This document shows, piece after piece, positions 33,977 through 44,680 of a stretch of 64,000 nucleotides of DNA; position 1 is the first letter of the stretch, and every line of letters begins with the position of its first letter. Origin of the DNA: Exserohilum rostratum (Eukaryota > Ascomycota > Dothideomycetes > Pleosporales > Pleosporaceae); the NCBI GenBank assembly GCA_026367775.1, contig CP111160.1, positions 682,001-746,000 on the forward strand, written 5' to 3'. Below the pieces are notes generated by a model. That model was not told the DNA's origin and searched no databases. It saw only the letters and a program-made list of their open reading frames with translations. A program made the position numbers and the translations under genes.

Positions 33977-36900
33977 ATGGCTCCCCCCTCCAACCGCCCC
34001 GACCACCACATCAACCTCAACTACATCCCCCAGCTGCCCCAGCCCCCACATTCGGGTTCCTCCTCCACCGGCAACACGTCGCCCGTCGAGCCTCCCAACA
34101 GTGGCTCTCTCCGCTTTTCAGGAAACACGTCGAACCCACTTGGCGCTGCCGCCGCCAGCACCAGGCTCGGTGCTGGTTCTCCATCGCATGAATATGGCGG
34201 CAGACTCTTTTCCAAACGGTTTGTCGCACCCTGAGACAAGGCACGACTCGAGCTAACACAACCCACAGTGCACGAGAAATCCAAGCACAGGAAGGCTTGA
34301 ATCCTCAGATGTGGGGTCCTCCTACCAGTGGTAACTCGACTCCATTGCGCGAGACGATTCCAGAGTCTCCCAACAGCGAGAATCTGAGCTTCCCCGACTT
34401 CAACAACAACAGCGTGCCCGACACCGTTTCAGCTGCGCCGTCTTCGGGTCGTCGTGCCCGCGCTGGTACTCTCCCCTCACGCTTCTCTCCATCCGCTGCA
34501 CCTCCGGGACTCATGTCTGCCTCGTCGCTTCTCCCAAAGAGCTCGCGGCCGACACCCTCTACAAGTCCCTTTAAGCCTGGTCCAGGTACACCAACCGACA
34601 CTTCAAGCTTCAGCGCTCTTGGATCTACAAACGCCGCAGCCAAGTCTGCACTGCTCTCGCGTCTTCGTGCTGGCTCAATGCCTCAACGACCAGGCTACCT
34701 CGCACCCTCGACCTCGCCTTTCGGCAACCCCATCTTTTCCAATGGATGGTCAAACAGCCGTGACCGCAGCAGCACCCTCCAAAGCATCGCTTCGGTGCCC
34801 TCGAACGGACCAGGCTCGCCGAGGTCCTCCTTTTCTCGTGATTCGCTTGCTGACACGGATGTCAAGACGCTTGACTACCTCGGCTTGGTCGATACTCCTC
34901 AGCCCGCCCGGGCCACTCTGGCCCCGTCAGACATTGAGCTCCTGCTGGAAAGCCAGCGCAATGCGAACAGCCAGAGTTCCAACAGCGCTAACCGCTTCCG
35001 TTCATACTCGGTCAATGCAAAGGAAAAGTACGCCGAGGACGAGGAGGACCAGTATGCTGCTTACAGTGGCGCCATGACGCCCGCTGAGGCCAATGCGCTG
35101 CTTATCCACGAAGCTGTCCGCCAGCACAACCTCGAAGTTCAGGCGTTTGCCAACATTGCTTCCAATGCACGCCCCAGAGCCCGGACGGCTGGTGTGCTCG
35201 ATGCTCCCTCGCGAGGTGGAATGCGCCCGTATTTGCCTGCTATGGGACGCTTCGATAACGGTATGGGATCTGGCGACATGACAGAGGATGCCGAGTACAA
35301 CCTCACAGAAGCTGTCAAGAAGCTTCACTTGCCTGGCTCCAACTTGGGAGACGACGGAACTTTGGAAGGTCCTACTCGTTCGTTGTGGCTTGGCAACATC
35401 CCCTCGTCAACCACGGTTTCATCGCTTCAGGTCATCTTTGCTCAGTACGGTAACATTGAGTCTACACGCGTTCTTACTCACAAGAACTGCGGTTTCGTTA
35501 ACTACGAAAATCTCGAGAGTGCTGTCCAGGCCAAGTCGACGCTGAATGGAAAGGAGATCTTCCCAGGCGCTGGTCCTGTCCGCATTGGCTACGCTAAGAT
35601 TCCAAGTGCAGCAGCCACCCCTGGTCACAATGGTCTCTTCCCCTCACCAAGCCCAGACCCACTCTCCAAGGGTCAAGCTGAAGGTGCGGCTGGTTCTGCA
35701 TCCACTGCTAAGATCAGCGCCCCCGCAAGCGTGCCTTTGACCACACCAGAGCTTAGTGACATCCGCAACGACATCATCCAGATTGTAAAAGACCTGGGTG
35801 CCACTGATGAAGAGCAGACCAGAATCTCTACCAAGGTTGAGAAGGCTGTTCAATTCAACAACTATGTCGATGAGATTCCATCGGTTGAGGAGCCAAGCCA
35901 CACGCGTATCCACGACGCCCCCAGATTGCGGGAGATCCGCAAGCGCATTGACAATGGCTCGTGCTCAAAGGAAGACATCGAAAACATTGCCATTGCAATG
36001 CTTCCCGAGATTGCTGAGCTATCTTCCGACTACCTTGGCAACACGGTTGTGCAAAAGTTGTTCGAGTTCTGTGAAGAGCCCACTAAGGAGGCTATGCTTC
36101 GCGAGATTGCTCCCCACCTTGCCAAGATTGGTGTTCACAAGAACGGAACTTGGGCCGCCCAGAAGATCATCGATGTCTCCAAGTCTGAAACGATGCAGAG
36201 AATGGTGGTTGATGCTGTTCGACCCTATGCCATGGCGCTCTTCCTCGACCAGTTTGGCAACTATGTCATGCAAGGATGCCTCAAGTACCAACAGTTCAAT
36301 GACTTTATCTTTGAGGTCATGCTCGGCAGACTCTGGAACCTCGCTCAGGGCCGATTCGGTGCTCGTGCTATGCGGGCCTGTTTGGAGAGCCACTATGCTA
36401 CCAAGGACCAACAGCGAATGGTGGCTGCTGCGATTGCTCTTCACAGCGTCCAATTGGCAACCAACGCCAACGGTGCTCTGCTCCTGACCTGGTTCCTTGA
36501 CACTTGCACTTTCCCAAGGAGACGTACTGTCCTGGCCCCTCGTCTGGTTCCGCACATTGTCCACCTCTGCACCCACAAGGTCGCATACCTTACCGTCCTC
36601 AAGATCATCAACCAGCGCAACGAGCCCGAAGCTCGTGACACGATCCTGCAGGCACTCTTCTTCTCGCCAAACGACCAAGTGCTGGAAAGCATCCTGGCTG
36701 ATCAGAACTGCGGTGCTACCTTGATCTTCAAGGTTCTTACTACGCCTTTCTTCGATGAGCAGATTCGTGCGGATGTTGTCCAGAATGTACGCAACGTACT
36801 CCTGCGCATCAAGGCCCAGCCACAACAGGGCTACAAGCGACTCATGGACGAGGTAGGCCTGTCAACCCGTGGCGGACCTGGCCCACGTGACCACTCCGCA

Positions 36901-37386
36901 ACTCGACCAGCGTCCAAGGACAGCGTCGCATCTGGAGCACCAAACCCCGGCAACTTCTACCAGGGTCCCGCTCCTGGCTTTGACCCTGTTGCGCTCCAGC
37001 GCACAACGAGCATGGACTCCAACGGCTTTGAGCAATTCCCAATGGGCGGATACATGCCAAACATGCCGGGCATGAACAACCAACAGCAAATGCAGTACCA
37101 GCAGCTCTTGGCCCGACAGGGTCAGTTCTATCCCCAGATGAACGGCTTCCAGCCACCAGTTCCTGGCATGGACGCTTATCGCAACGCTTCACCCGTTGCT
37201 GGCCCTGGTAGCTTCAATGGATCCCCAATGATGCAGCCAGCCAACCTCGCTGGACAAGGCATGCCGGGCATGTATCCGCCATATGGCATGTACATGCCAC
37301 CTCAGCACCAACAGGCCGCTGGCGGCAACCAGCGACGTGGTCGAGTAAGCAGAAATGCGTCCCCTGCGACGAGCATTCGCCGTTAA
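33977..37386 (+). CDS. RRM + Pumilio-repeat RNA-binding protein (Puf1/Puf2 type)
   Basis: Exons 33977-34218 and 34269-37386 give 1,119 residues. Residues 1-450 are Ser/Pro/Asn-rich and disordered. An RRM lies at about 454-525 (SLWLGNIPSSTTVSSLQVIF, with RNP1-like CGFVNYEN). A PUF repeat region lies at about 650-945: DYLGNTVVQKLFEFCEE, KNGTWAAQKIIDVSK, FGNYVMQGCLKY, then more degenerate repeats RFGARAMRACLES, NGALLLTWFLD and CGATLIFKVL. The C-terminus is Gln/Met/Pro-rich. The order RRM then divergent PUF repeats matches yeast Puf1 (Jsn1) and Puf2, which bind 3' untranslated regions of mRNAs for membrane proteins, rather than Puf3/Pumilio. Intron 1 must be removed because the frame stops after SKRFVAP. 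It diverges from Swc2. Confidence 0.92.
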
Positions 37387-40300
37387 CGTCTCGTCAGAGA
37401 TGAATGCCTCATTGAGAGGGCGCCCAGATCTCATGTGTTTTTAGATTTTGCGGTGTTGCAAGGGGAATGCAGTACCATCTTCCTGTATATGATTCTGATC
37501 TCTGCGTTTATGTATTTGTTGGCGAGCATGGTGCAAAAAAACGCCGCACAACACTATACTTGGTCCATCACATGATAACCATCCTTTTTTGGTCTCGGGC
37601 TTGATGACACGGGGGTTGGAAATCACTATTTTCTTTTCTCGCCGTCACTCGCTCACAAACTTTGCTTGGCGTTGGGCGGCGTTTTTCTTGCAACGAAATT
37701 TGTCTTTCTTGTTCTTTCTTCTCTTTGCATGGTCCCGTCTTCAGAGTCTCTCTCTTTCCTCCTCTCCCAGTAAGTGGCTACAAGAGCACGTCCTTTTCTT
37801 CCTGGCGACGAGGTGGCGTTGTTTACATAGCCTCGAGGAGAAGAGAAAAAAAATAAACAAAGAGAAAGAGATTGAGGGAGAGAGACTACACGCAAGGGTG
37901 GTTGGCGGGCGAGACGGACGGTTTCGATGGAACGATGTATGGCGATACGATGCAAGAAAAAAAAAGTTTTCATCTACTCCCATATGTGTGTATGTGTGGG
38001 CATATGATGTGAGAGAGATGAGGAGGATAGGATTCTCCCTCTTCTTTCTCACTAAGCTTTTGTTCAGGCCAGAATGTGTATGTATATGAGAGTATGTGTA
38101 TGCTTGTTTTGAACCGAAGTTAGGGGTTTTTTTCATTTTACTCTTTTTTTTTGTTAGGCCTCATTTGTGCGTGTATGTGCGATATAGATATGAATTTATA
38201 CTTGATGTTTTTTTTTCTTAACTGCTGCTGTCCACACTTGGAGTCTATGTGATGTTTGTTTCCCTGTACAGTGACGGCAATCATTCTTGATACGCAGATG
38301 AGGTTTTTCTAGACATCACGCGAAGACGTACTTGTATGTGGTGGTGCACAGCTTCATTATTGTAAGCAGTAATACTCTGCCCTTCTCAAAGCAAGTACAT
38401 GGTTTTCCTTTCATGTTTCTTCATAGCTCGCGGAGATCACAAGAGAAGAAAAAAAAGATATAAACGAGCGATCAATAGCCATCAGCCGCCTTCCTTGTAG
38501 TACGCTAATGAAAGAATTGCGAGGCAAAGTAGCGAAACAATAACACTATCAAATGAGACTTGTGAGAGATTGAGCAAGCAACAGGACAGAATGAAGGCAG
38601 AAATTTTCAAATCAGAGATGTGTTTTTTTTTCTTCTTTTCGCTGTTTTCTTCACTTTTCTCATACATGTCCATGTCAGTACATAAGAATGACGGCAGTTG
38701 TATACGGTGCGTTTGGGCTGGCCGAGCGGGTTCAGAAAAACTGGAAAGAGCAGGAGTATGTCAGTAAATTTCCTGACAAAAAAAAGGAGAAATTGTACGG
38801 ACGAAAAACCTGACGGATGGATCCTCACGATGTTACCCTCCGCATCTCGGCTGAGTCTCATCTGTCGTGGGCTTGGGGTCCGCCATGAGAAGCGGAATAC
38901 GATATGGTGTTGATAAGCCGCTGATAGTTGGAATTCGTACAGATTAGATACAACGATATCGATCTTTAGAGTTGGCAAATAGATATAGTCGTGCACTGGA
39001 TCTGTTTCTGGTTCTTTGCTTCGTCCATTGCTTCCCAGTGGTATGAGCTTTATAATCGGATAGATTGGGTGTTAGCCTTTCAGCTTTAGACTGTAGATTC
39101 TGATGAATTGCCGTGTGCCTTGCATCCTTGTTGTTTCGATCCGGCGCTAGTCCTTCAGGTTACAGGTGTCAGTCTAGTGAGATTGTGATTGATGTCAAAT
39201 TTCTGACATGACGCTATACACCTCAGTCGCCGCATGTATATTAGACTGAACAATCACCGTCACAAAGCGTCGTAAGCACCGGAATTTTCGTGAATCGGTG
39301 AAGAAGTCTCCGAGCTGCATGCAGCTTGGAACCGTTTGACTATTGTTGAAAGCATGTTCCCGAGAAGGCACATACGATCAGCGACCACATGACCCTCAAT
39401 GTTTCGATGAAACATGCAAACAAAACGTGCCTTAGGCGGAGATATATCCGGAAAAGAAGTGAGATGCATGATCGATAGCCTGTGCTGTAGTACTGTATCT
39501 TCCTCGACTGTCGAGGTAGCTAAAATGAGTTTCGAGTCGCAAAACGCGCCAACGAAACATGCACGTCTTAAGGTTGCAAATTGCGCAGCTCCTGATCATG
39601 TACGAGATTTCTCTGGAAAGAGAACCCGATTGGAAGTATGTGGACTCCAGATGTCGAGAGGTCGTACGGTTTTATGCCGTCTGGCCGTACGGATTACCGA
39701 AAACAGTCAGGGTCTATCACCGATGCTCTTGATCGCTAGAGATTGACATTACACACGAACATGTGGGGCTACAGAAGATTCTCTGCAGATCACTGTTGGA
39801 TTGGTCCATAGCAGATAACGTCATTAAGACTGGATTCGTTAGTAGCTGTATAGCATGCTGCTTTCAGAAACCCACATTCGTGCCCCGATCACTGCATATG
39901 CCTAGCCGGAAACCAGCATGCTGATCAAAGCTGTCGTTTCCTGAATAGGACATCATATAGTTTGCTGGGAATTGTCAAGGAGAATGGCCAATGCTCGGAA
40001 AACGCCATCGAAAATTTTTCCGATCCAGTGAAGTAGAATAGAAAATTATCATTATCGTATCTCACTTTCAAAGGGTATGAGTGGACACGTTATGTGTGAC
40101 GGTATCAATGGTTGCGGGAGTAAGGGGCGAATATGCGGAATGTTGGAAGCCTGTTACCGATGATGGTGTATGTAATTTGTTTGCCTTTTCCAAAATTTTG
40201 AAGTCTAGAACAGACATCATCTCGCGAGGAAGGCTGGGCGTAGAGTCTCCTGACAGCGTGACACCAAGTTGCTGTCTAATGGTGTGTGGAATTTTTGTTG

Positions 40301-41416
40301 AATCGCTTGAGATGATGCAGTTTCTCCAAGCAGCGTTGGAGTGACAAAGTCTCTACAGTGGCGTGAAGCGTTGGGAGGTCTAAGCAAGCTGTTCACCTTT
40401 CCTCAAACGTCGAGGCGCATTGTGACACCAATGAACTGCAAGTTCGAGTCAGGGGATAGAAAGAGAATGCGAGGTAGCTGTTAGATGCGGGTTGGGCGCA
40501 ATCATGATGGAGCCACTGTTATCTCCGAGTGGTGTGGGAATGTGTAGTAACAGAAAGAGTGGCCCTAATTGCGGCTGTAAGGCACGTACAATCCATACTT
40601 GATCGAGAGCGCATAAAATTTGCCAGACACAGCCAGGGTAGGCGTGTTTTTTTTCCATGCGAATGTTCAGTGAAGGTGCAACCTAGACAACACTGAATGA
40701 GCTTCAAGTAGGCTGGTATCACCAATCTGCTTCGTTCCTTTGTTAACGATCGAAGCCTATCAGAAAGCTTCGTATTAGCTGTGGTACAGGATGTTGAAGT
40801 GTTGCGTGCAAGGATACGGAAAGGCGCCAGGGCCTTTTGGTGTTTCCGTAGCGGTCTTGGGTATGATTGGGGATAGACTGAGCCCCTCTTGTTGAGATTA
40901 TGGAGATGCAGTCCTGGTGGCCACTCGGAGAGGCTCGGACATTGACTCCGCAAGCGACTAGCAATCAGGGAAAAGGGACTGATGCAGGGGTGCATGGAAA
41001 GTGAGTGCAGTTCAGGACCATGTTGAATTGAGCAACCTTGCACCAGGCTGCGAAACAGGACATGAGATACACAACGTAGAATGGGCACTTGACAGGCTTG
41101 AAACACAGTTGCGTCACCGACTTGTAGAAGAGAAGCGTGACGAAAGACGGTGAGTGACGAGGCTGGGTCTTGTCTGGTGACGAGTCGAGGGTGGAGATGT
41201 CGGGCGCAGGTGAGTGGGAGGAATGACGGATGACGGTCGCGCGCCAGTCGGGCCCACCCACACCCACGGCCAGGCACCATCGACCCCGCCGCCCCTCCAA
41301 GCATCCACCAGGTACCAACAACACACGCACTATACAACACCACACCACTACACACCGCCACAGCAAACACTGCACCTTTTCGCACTACACACAAACCAAC
41401 TGCCCCAACAACCGCC
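37387..41416. other. Large intergenic region, about 4 kb
   Basis: The first 800 bases after the PUF stop hold many T and A runs and probably include its 3' untranslated region. From about 38900 to 40500 the DNA is AT-rich with only short frames. The 41000-41416 stretch is CA-rich on the + strand, the leader of the Atg3 gene. The - strand frame 40519-41418 (299 codons) is the antisense of that leader and low in complexity. No transposon protein, terminal repeat or RNA gene was recognised. Confidence 0.6.
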
Positions 41417-42587
41417 ATGGCCTACAACTTCGTGAGGTCGTACATCGACACTTTCCGCGAGCGCACCGCCGCTATCAGCCATACATCGACATTCCGCGAG
41501 ACGGGCCAGATAACGCCAGAGGAGTTTGTACTTGCGGGCGACTTTCTCGTCTTCAAGTTCCCTTCTTGGCAGTGGGCCGATGCCTCGTCGCCCTCGAAAC
41601 GCGTCTCATACCTGCCTGAGGGGAAGCAGTTCTTGGTAACGCGCGGCGTGCCATGCCACCGACGACTCGACGACAACTTCGCCGGAGAGGCTGGCCAGGA
41701 TGAAACTATTGTAAGAGACGGCTTCGCCGCTGGAGAAGGTGCGACCGACGATGATGGGTGGCTGCGTACCGGCGGCATGGCAGCGAGCCAGGAGGCCAAG
41801 GTCCGCGACGTGCGGACTGTCGACGAGAGTGGCAACCTGGGCGCAGCAGAAGACGACGACGAGATACCTGACATGGAGGATATTGAAGACGATGACGAAG
41901 CCATAATTAGAGACCCGCAGGCCGAGTCAAACACGCAAGCGTATGTTTGTCCGTTATCTGCGTCGGCCATTTTGACTATAGGAGAAGACATGCTGACGTA
42001 CTCTGTAGCCCGCTGCGCACATATACCCTCTACATTACATACTCAGCACACTACCGGACACCGCGCTTATACCTCTCCGGCTATGGCTCCACCTCTGTAC
42101 CACTGAAACCCCAAGAGATGATGGAGGACATTGTTGGAGACTACAAGGACAAGACGGTCACCATCGAGGATTTCCCCTTCTTTGAGAATCCCCTCAAGAC
42201 TGCCTCGGTGCATCCCTGCAAACACGCCTCTGTCATGAAAGTGCTCCTCGACCGCGCCGACGCTGCCTTGAAGCTGCGGCTTGCCAAGCTCAAGGCTGGC
42301 AAAGACGTTAGCAAGCTCGATAGCGGCATGGAGGCGCTCGTCGACGACACACGGTTATTGAAACTAACTGAGCAAGCCAAGAGCAAGGATGGCGAAGAGG
42401 CCAAGGACGACTGGGAGGTGCTAAGCGAAGGTGAAGACGATGAAGTAGCAATCCGAGTGGACCAGTACCTGGTGGTCTTCCTGAAATTCATGGCTAGGTA
42501 CGTTTTGTGTTTTGTGATCATGATGTCATACTAACATGCGGCAGTGTCACACCAGGCATAGAACACGACTTCACCATGGGCGTCTGA
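41417..42587 (+). CDS. atg3: Autophagy E2-like enzyme Atg3
   Basis: E2-like enzyme that transfers Atg8 to phosphatidylethanolamine on the growing phagophore. Exons 41417-41940, 42009-42497 and 42545-42587 give 351 residues. The N-terminus shows FVRSYIDTFRERTAAI (membrane-sensing amphipathic helix), then ITPEEFVLAGDFLVFKFPSW and PEGKQFLVTRGVPCHRR. The disordered acidic middle (EDDDEIPDMEDIEDDDEA) matches the flexible region. After intron 1 come RTYTLYITYSAHYRTPRLYL and the catalytic motif SVHPCKHASVMK with Cys245. The last exon encodes SVTPGIEHDFTMGV, the conserved C-terminus. All landmark motifs are intact. Confidence 0.96.
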
Positions 42588-42810
42588 TTGTTGATAGTCT
42601 GGTTTTAGCACATGAATCGGCGTTTTGCGGCATCATTATCATTATAGGGTTGGCACTCTGCTGAGCGGGCGCAGCGATAGAGGCGGATGGGTATAGTGTA
42701 GTATCAATCATCACGAACTTTCTTTTTTCTTTTTGAAATAACTGATCATGTGCAGTGCGTTTGGCATGTTTCGTGAGGGAATGAAATTGAAATGATTAGA
42801 TTTGAAATTT

Positions 42811-43377
42811 TTATGAAGCTCGACGCCTGAACTTTCCATACGACTGTTTCCAGTTTGCCGCACCTTCGGGTCGGCGCAGTTCGAGCTCGTTGCCTTCGTA
42901 GCCAAAACTGCTCTCGGCACGATGGAACATGGCACATAGCCTGTCAAAGAAACCAGCCTCCTTGGTGGCTTTGGGGAGGGCCTGTGGTGACTCCAGAGTA
43001 CCAGGGGCGATGTCACCCGAGAAGTCTTCGTCGACTTCCTCCATCAGTTTCATCTTGTCGTCTTCGTCTTCGTCTTCGTCTTCTGTTGCTGACGAAGCAT
43101 CAAGTAGTGCATGAAGCTTGTTGTTGAGTCGAACGCGCCATGTGTCGGCGTGAGGTGATGATGCGGAAGCTGAAAGACGTTCGGCGATCTCAAACTGTTC
43201 AGGTTAGTCATCGACTTGGTCAAACGAGATGTTTACTCAAGTAAGACTTACCTCTCTTAGTCCTAGCAGTCGGAATTGCTCTGCTCGTTTCTGAAGTCGA
43301 GGTGCTGATGGTGTGATTGGCATGGCACATGCCAGTGTGAAGAGGGCCACAAGGGCCATGAGCATGAAAGAACGCAT
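42811..43377 (-). CDS. Small secreted protein with Kex2-like site, unknown function
   Basis: Exons 43252-43377 and 42811-43194 give 169 residues. The start at 43377 gives a typical signal peptide (MRSFMLMALVALFTLACA); an upstream in-frame ATG at 43512 would bury it. A dibasic Lys-Arg at 30-31 (APRLQKR) resembles a Kex2 cleavage site soon after the signal, suggesting a propeptide. The mature part has a helical section (FEIAERLSASAS, VRLNNKLHALLDA), a run of alternating Glu/Asp at about 80-88, and a basic end (SYGKFRRRAS). It has a single mature cysteine, so disulfide-rich effector folds are unlikely. A TATA-like element lies near 43489-43496. No family recognised. Confidence 0.7.
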
Positions 43378-44680
43378 GCTTGTGAGGGAGACGGTAGGGA
43401 AGAAGTTGGATAGCTGACGTCGACAGGACGAGGCTAATGATTGTATACAGCTATCAAAGCTATGTCTGCGTGGATGCCGGGGCACACTAATATATACCAG
43501 CGCTCTTGTCAAAAGAAGCGACGCGAAGAAGAGAAGGAGGAGTAAGACGAATGAATGTTAAGAATAAGGATAGACAATGAGCGATACGGATTATAGCCGC
43601 AAGGTGATTTGCAGTGGAATATATCCGTGGCGGACACAGTCGGGGGAGTGGACCGAGAGGGATATGTCTACTACAAGTACCGGAGGCCCCGCACAAACAT
43701 TACCCATATGAGCTTACTATATATGCATCCGCGGAAGGCAGCTCACAGGCTGCCCAAAAGGTTGAGTTTTTCCTGTCATAATTCCGAAACACCATGGAGG
43801 CATAAAGGGCGGCGATCGGCGAGTGAGGCGTAAGGAAACCATCCGGCAGCTGGGTGCGGACGGCCTGGGGATGATTAGCGGGGATAGTGCCCGTGGAATC
43901 GGGCCAACCATGGCATGATGGCAACGCCATGCAAATCCTTTTGGGGGATGGGTAGGCGCGCGGCCGTGGTACTGCATGAAGGCGTACCTGGCTGCCCCAA
44001 TATGTGTGCCAGCAACGCCGGCTGCATGACTGGGCAAGGCCAGAACGAGCAGGACCTCTGCTGGCGTTCTTTTCTGAAACGCAGCGTAAGCCTTAGCCCA
44101 CGAGGGAGAGAGGCTCTGCAGTTTGCGGACGCGAGAGACGGGACACACTTGGTTGCCGCCGCTTGGCTGGCGTTGCAGCTGGGAGACTTGGTTGACGCAG
44201 AATTATTACGCCGAGCGATGGGCTGGAAGGATTGCGGAATCAGTCTAGAAAGCGGCTGGGGTGAAACCAACGTCGCAGCTGGATTGCGCGTCAACGCGGG
44301 CACTACTGCTAGCGGGAAACAAGTCGCGGGCGCACGGCCGCTGCGTTGAGGCAGCTGGGTGGCCTCGTAAGTCGAAACAATTGCGCAAGGCTGCCAAGAC
44401 TGCGTCGGACAAGTCGTCCCAAACCTAGTACCTCACTCCGACGTCACCCACGCCAGCCCGCTCACAACATCATCAGACTCCCGGGGCTGGCTGATACATC
44501 GTCCATCCATCTCGCCATTGCAGAGCATTCCAACCCCCGCATGGACACCGGCGCTTCTGCATGTACTACAATGCTTGCTTGGACATGTAGGCCCGACACT
44601 CGGAGAAACAGGACGCGCTTTCTGGAAACATTTTGGTGATCCTGGGCGAGCATTTGCGCTTCAGCCTGATATTACCCGAT
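43378..44680. other. Divergent intergenic region, 1.3 kb
   Basis: Upstream region of the small secreted protein (-) and the DNA polymerase gene (+). Open frames of about 143 codons occur on both strands at 43717-44349, lying antisense to each other without recognisable domains; probably chance in GC-rich DNA. TATA-like sequence near 43490 on the minus strand. Confidence 0.5.

Noticed and set aside
36019..36825. 268-codon minus-strand frame
   Set aside because: Antisense shadow of the PUF repeat coding region.
37589..38089. 166-codon + frame after the PUF gene
   Set aside because: Phe/Leu/Lys/Arg low complexity from T and A runs in a probable 3' untranslated region.
38715..38740. GGCTGGCCGAGCGGGTTC, resembling a tRNA-Leu/Ser D arm
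   Set aside because: No matching T arm (GGTTCRANYCC) or acceptor stem follows.
40519..41418. 299-codon minus-strand frame
   Set aside because: It is the antisense of the CA-rich Atg3 leader and of AT-rich spacer. It has no domain and ends exactly at the Atg3 start.
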